Shown here one piece after another: positions 63,592 to 64,000 of a stretch of 64,000 nucleotides of DNA. This DNA comes from Streptomyces triculaminicus. GTDB lineage: Bacteria; Actinomycetota; Actinomycetes; Streptomycetales; Streptomycetaceae. The first letter of the stretch is position 1. Every line of letters begins with the position of its first letter. Under the pieces are notes generated by a model, which was given only the letters and a program-made list of their open reading frames with translations, was not told the DNA's origin and did no database searches. Position numbers and translations under genes: made by a program. The stretch lies in NCBI RefSeq assembly GCF_017349075.1, contig NZ_JAFMOF010000005.1:1-64000 (forward strand), given 5' to 3'.

Positions 63592-64000
63592 CACAGCGTC
63601 TCGATCCAGTTGGTCAGCAGCCGGGCTCCGGCGTCGCCGGACTTCTCGGGGTGGAACTGGGTGGCCCACAGCGGCCCGTTCTCCACGGCGGCCACGAACG
63701 GCTCGCCGTGCCTGGCCCAGGTGACCTTGGGGGCGCGGATGTTGGCGTTGCCGACCTCCAGCGTCCACTCGCGCACCGCGTAGGAGTGCACGAAGTAGTA
63801 GCGGGTGTCCGCGTCCAGGCCCGCGAAGAGCTGGGAGTCCTCGGGCGGGGCGACGGTGTTCCAGCCCATGTGCGGCACGACGTCGGCCTTGAGCGGCTCG
63901 ACCACGCCGGGCCACTCGTCGAGGCCCTCGGTCTCCACGCCGTGCTCGATGCCGCGTTCGAAGAGGATCTGCATGCCGACGCAGATGCCCATGACGGGAC
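63591..64000 (-). CDS. hisH: Imidazole glycerol phosphate synthase glutaminase subunit (3' part)
   Basis: The gene enters from the right edge; ~136 C-terminal residues are present. Class I amidotransferase: nucleophile Cys in MGICVGMQILFERGIEHG, and the His/Glu of the triad in ATQFHPEKSGDAG. VVPHMGWNTVAPPEDS and YYFVHSYAV also fit HisH. It supplies ammonia to HisF. The downstream hisB/hisC side is outside the window. Confidence 0.95.
   Translation of the reverse strand, partial: PVMGICVGMQILFERGIEHGVETEGLDEWPGVVEPLKADVVPHMGWNTVAPPEDSQLFAGLDADTRYYFVHSYAVREWTLEVGNANIRAPKVTWARHGEPFVAAVENGPLWATQFHPEKSGDAGARLLTNWIETL

Overview
The window is about 64 kb of chromosome from a high-GC actinomycete, almost certainly a Streptomyces. 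Support comes from the heavy third-position GC bias, frequent GTG and TTG starts, and several gene families typical of the genus (HTH/DUF5753 plus DUF397 pair, HGxxPAAW protein, DUF2752 protein, TrpM, PriA). The gene order livF - ANTAR regulator - tRNA-Leu - pyk ... gltD/gltB ... lgt - trpA-trpB-trpM-trpC ... trpE - hisI ... hisF - ridA - priA - hisH is, from memory, the order around the pyk/glt/trp/his region of Streptomyces core chromosomes. All names rest on reading the sequence; no database search was run.

Layout. 1-4.5 kb: end of a branched-chain amino-acid ABC transporter (livF), an ANTAR response regulator, tRNA-Leu(CAA) with a LAGLIDADG endonuclease-like gene just downstream, pyruvate kinase and a SIMPL-domain gene. 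4.6-16 kb: exported 5'-nucleotidase, an orphan siderophore-type pair (desA-like decarboxylase, desB-like hydroxylase), an orphan F0 b-subunit-like protein, aminopeptidase N, chorismate mutase, an AraC regulator and a GH35 beta-galactosidase. Five genes here are broken by about 11 single-base indels, nearly all in G/C runs. 16-23.5 kb: GH101 endo-alpha-N-acetylgalactosaminidase, a stand-alone EF-Tu domain III gene, a RelBE/ParDE-like toxin-antitoxin pair in a coupled four-gene operon, an HTH/DUF397 pair and small accessory genes. About 23.5-31.7 kb: a lower-GC integrated element with a large serine integrase and a lone HK97-type major capsid protein, resembling a phage satellite or phiRv1-like cryptic element. 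31.7-37.5 kb: metallo-beta-lactamase-fold hydrolase, a NarL-type two-component system, an exported hypothetical protein, an SGT-like trypsin and a zincin with a C-terminal zinc ribbon. 37.5-44.1 kb: two divergent operons that look like a synthase-type exopolysaccharide locus. 44.1-64 kb: gltBD, VIT-family transporter, lgt, DsbA-like protein, and the interleaved trp and his biosynthesis genes.

How the genes connect. The right third is primary metabolism: GltBD makes glutamate; TrpE, TrpC, TrpB and TrpA, with the bifunctional PriA replacing TrpF, make tryptophan; HisI, HisF, PriA and HisH make histidine. The divergent exopolysaccharide operons pair a GT2 synthase, a small membrane protein and a UDP-GlcNAc 2-epimerase with a DUF2334 deacetylase-like protein and a glycosidase-like lipoprotein. 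GH101 and GH35 could act in sequence on mucin-type O-glycans.
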